Shown here piece after piece: positions 63,919 through 64,000 of a DNA stretch of 64,000 nt (its first letter is position 1; every line of letters begins with the position of its first letter). A program made the position numbers and the translations under genes. Under the pieces are notes generated by a model, which saw nothing but the letters and a program-made list of their open reading frames with translations, was not told the origin of the DNA and did no database searches. Source of the stretch: Trichomonas vaginalis G3 (taxonomy: Eukaryota; Parabasalia; Trichomonadida; Trichomonadidae); the NCBI RefSeq assembly GCF_026262505.1, contig NC_067205.1, positions 11,222,001-11,286,000 of the forward strand. Reading direction: 5' to 3'.

Positions 63919-64000
63919 GAAACCCCTTTATGAACGACCATTTGACCCATTGACTGGTGGAAGTAACTGGTATCATTACGGCCGAAGAAGAAAGACAGTC
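63908..64000 (+). CDS. start of a further Maverick gene, cut by window edge
   Basis: An open frame from the ATG at 63908 runs to the window end. It reads MECRKPLYERPFDPLTGGSN, then WYHYGRRRKT. The start overlaps the end of the previous gene. Too little is visible to name it; a basic virion peptide is possible. Confidence 0.35.
   Translation, partial: MECRKPLYERPFDPLTGGSNWYHYGRRRKTV

Larger units (their letters stand above)
51430..64000. mobile_element. Maverick/Polinton element 3 (fossil, broken; runs off window)
   Basis: It begins AGTTAGTATACAAGTG inside the MULE gene. Parts in order: terminal repeat, a variable terminal gene, 78-residue gene, Pro-rich membrane protein, major capsid, 142-residue protein, Lys/Glu-rich protein, penton-like protein, polymerase B, three unknown genes, packaging ATPase, a second penton-like protein and small genes. 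Integrase and maturation protease, usual in the family, are not seen and should lie beyond 64000. It is broken, with roughly half a dozen breaks in this part. The close likeness to Maverick 1 suggests recent spread. Confidence 0.92.

Overview
The window is an AT-rich eukaryotic sequence that fits Trichomonas vaginalis or a very close trichomonad. The pointers are several Maverick/Polinton elements with near-identical genes, Tvmar1-type mariner copies, a Mutator-like (MULE) transposase, an IS481-like rve transposase, and intronless host genes typical of trichomonads: a kexin/subtilisin-like membrane protein, a two-repeat Myb, a protein kinase, an E2F/DP factor and an armadillo-type protein. I could run no database search; names rest on motifs read in the translations.

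Layout. (1) 1-504 is the 3' end of a mariner inserted into Maverick 1. (2) 505-9653 is the end portion of Maverick 1: protein-primed DNA polymerase B, an HNH endonuclease, penton-like and major capsid genes, small accessory genes and a terminal inverted repeat. (3) 9654-30716 is a second Maverick-type element (Maverick 2) inserted into the terminal repeat of Maverick 1, with a 5-bp ACGAC target duplication. It is one giant palindrome of about 21 kb. Each arm carries the same terminal genes as Maverick 1, then a C-terminally extended SF3 (D5-like) helicase, an HNH protein and 5-6 kb of short repeats. The arms meet at a roughly 230-bp single-copy centre holding an 86-bp tandem repeat. (4) 30722-30736 is the last 15 bp of Maverick 1. 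(5) 30737-51429 is host DNA rich in small inverted-repeat elements, with five host genes or pseudogenes, a mariner that splits the E2F-like gene, and a MULE transposase. (6) 51430-64000 is Maverick 3, inserted into the MULE gene and running off the window. It has the same backbone as Maverick 1 in opposite orientation, plus the packaging ATPase and several conserved genes of unknown function.

The Mavericks are treated as fossils. Maverick 1 is broken (roughly fifteen breaks in the visible part), Maverick 3 is broken (about half a dozen), and in Maverick 2 the left arm is nearly whole while the right arm has many small differences. Copies 1 and 3 are still very similar, so all look young. The insertions give an order: Maverick 1 came before Maverick 2 and before mariner copy 1, and the MULE came before Maverick 3.

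The most unusual items are: the palindromic helicase-bearing Maverick derivative, perhaps a satellite or snap-back genome that was captured; GC-rich double-hairpin mini-elements with a fixed architecture (5-bp stem, GA linker, 4- or 5-bp stem) and changing stems, scattered through all three Mavericks; a terminal hairpin in the Maverick ends whose stem differs between elements while pairing is kept; a perfect three-way-junction fold at 31519-31588; and a run of five long hairpins at 35039-35353.
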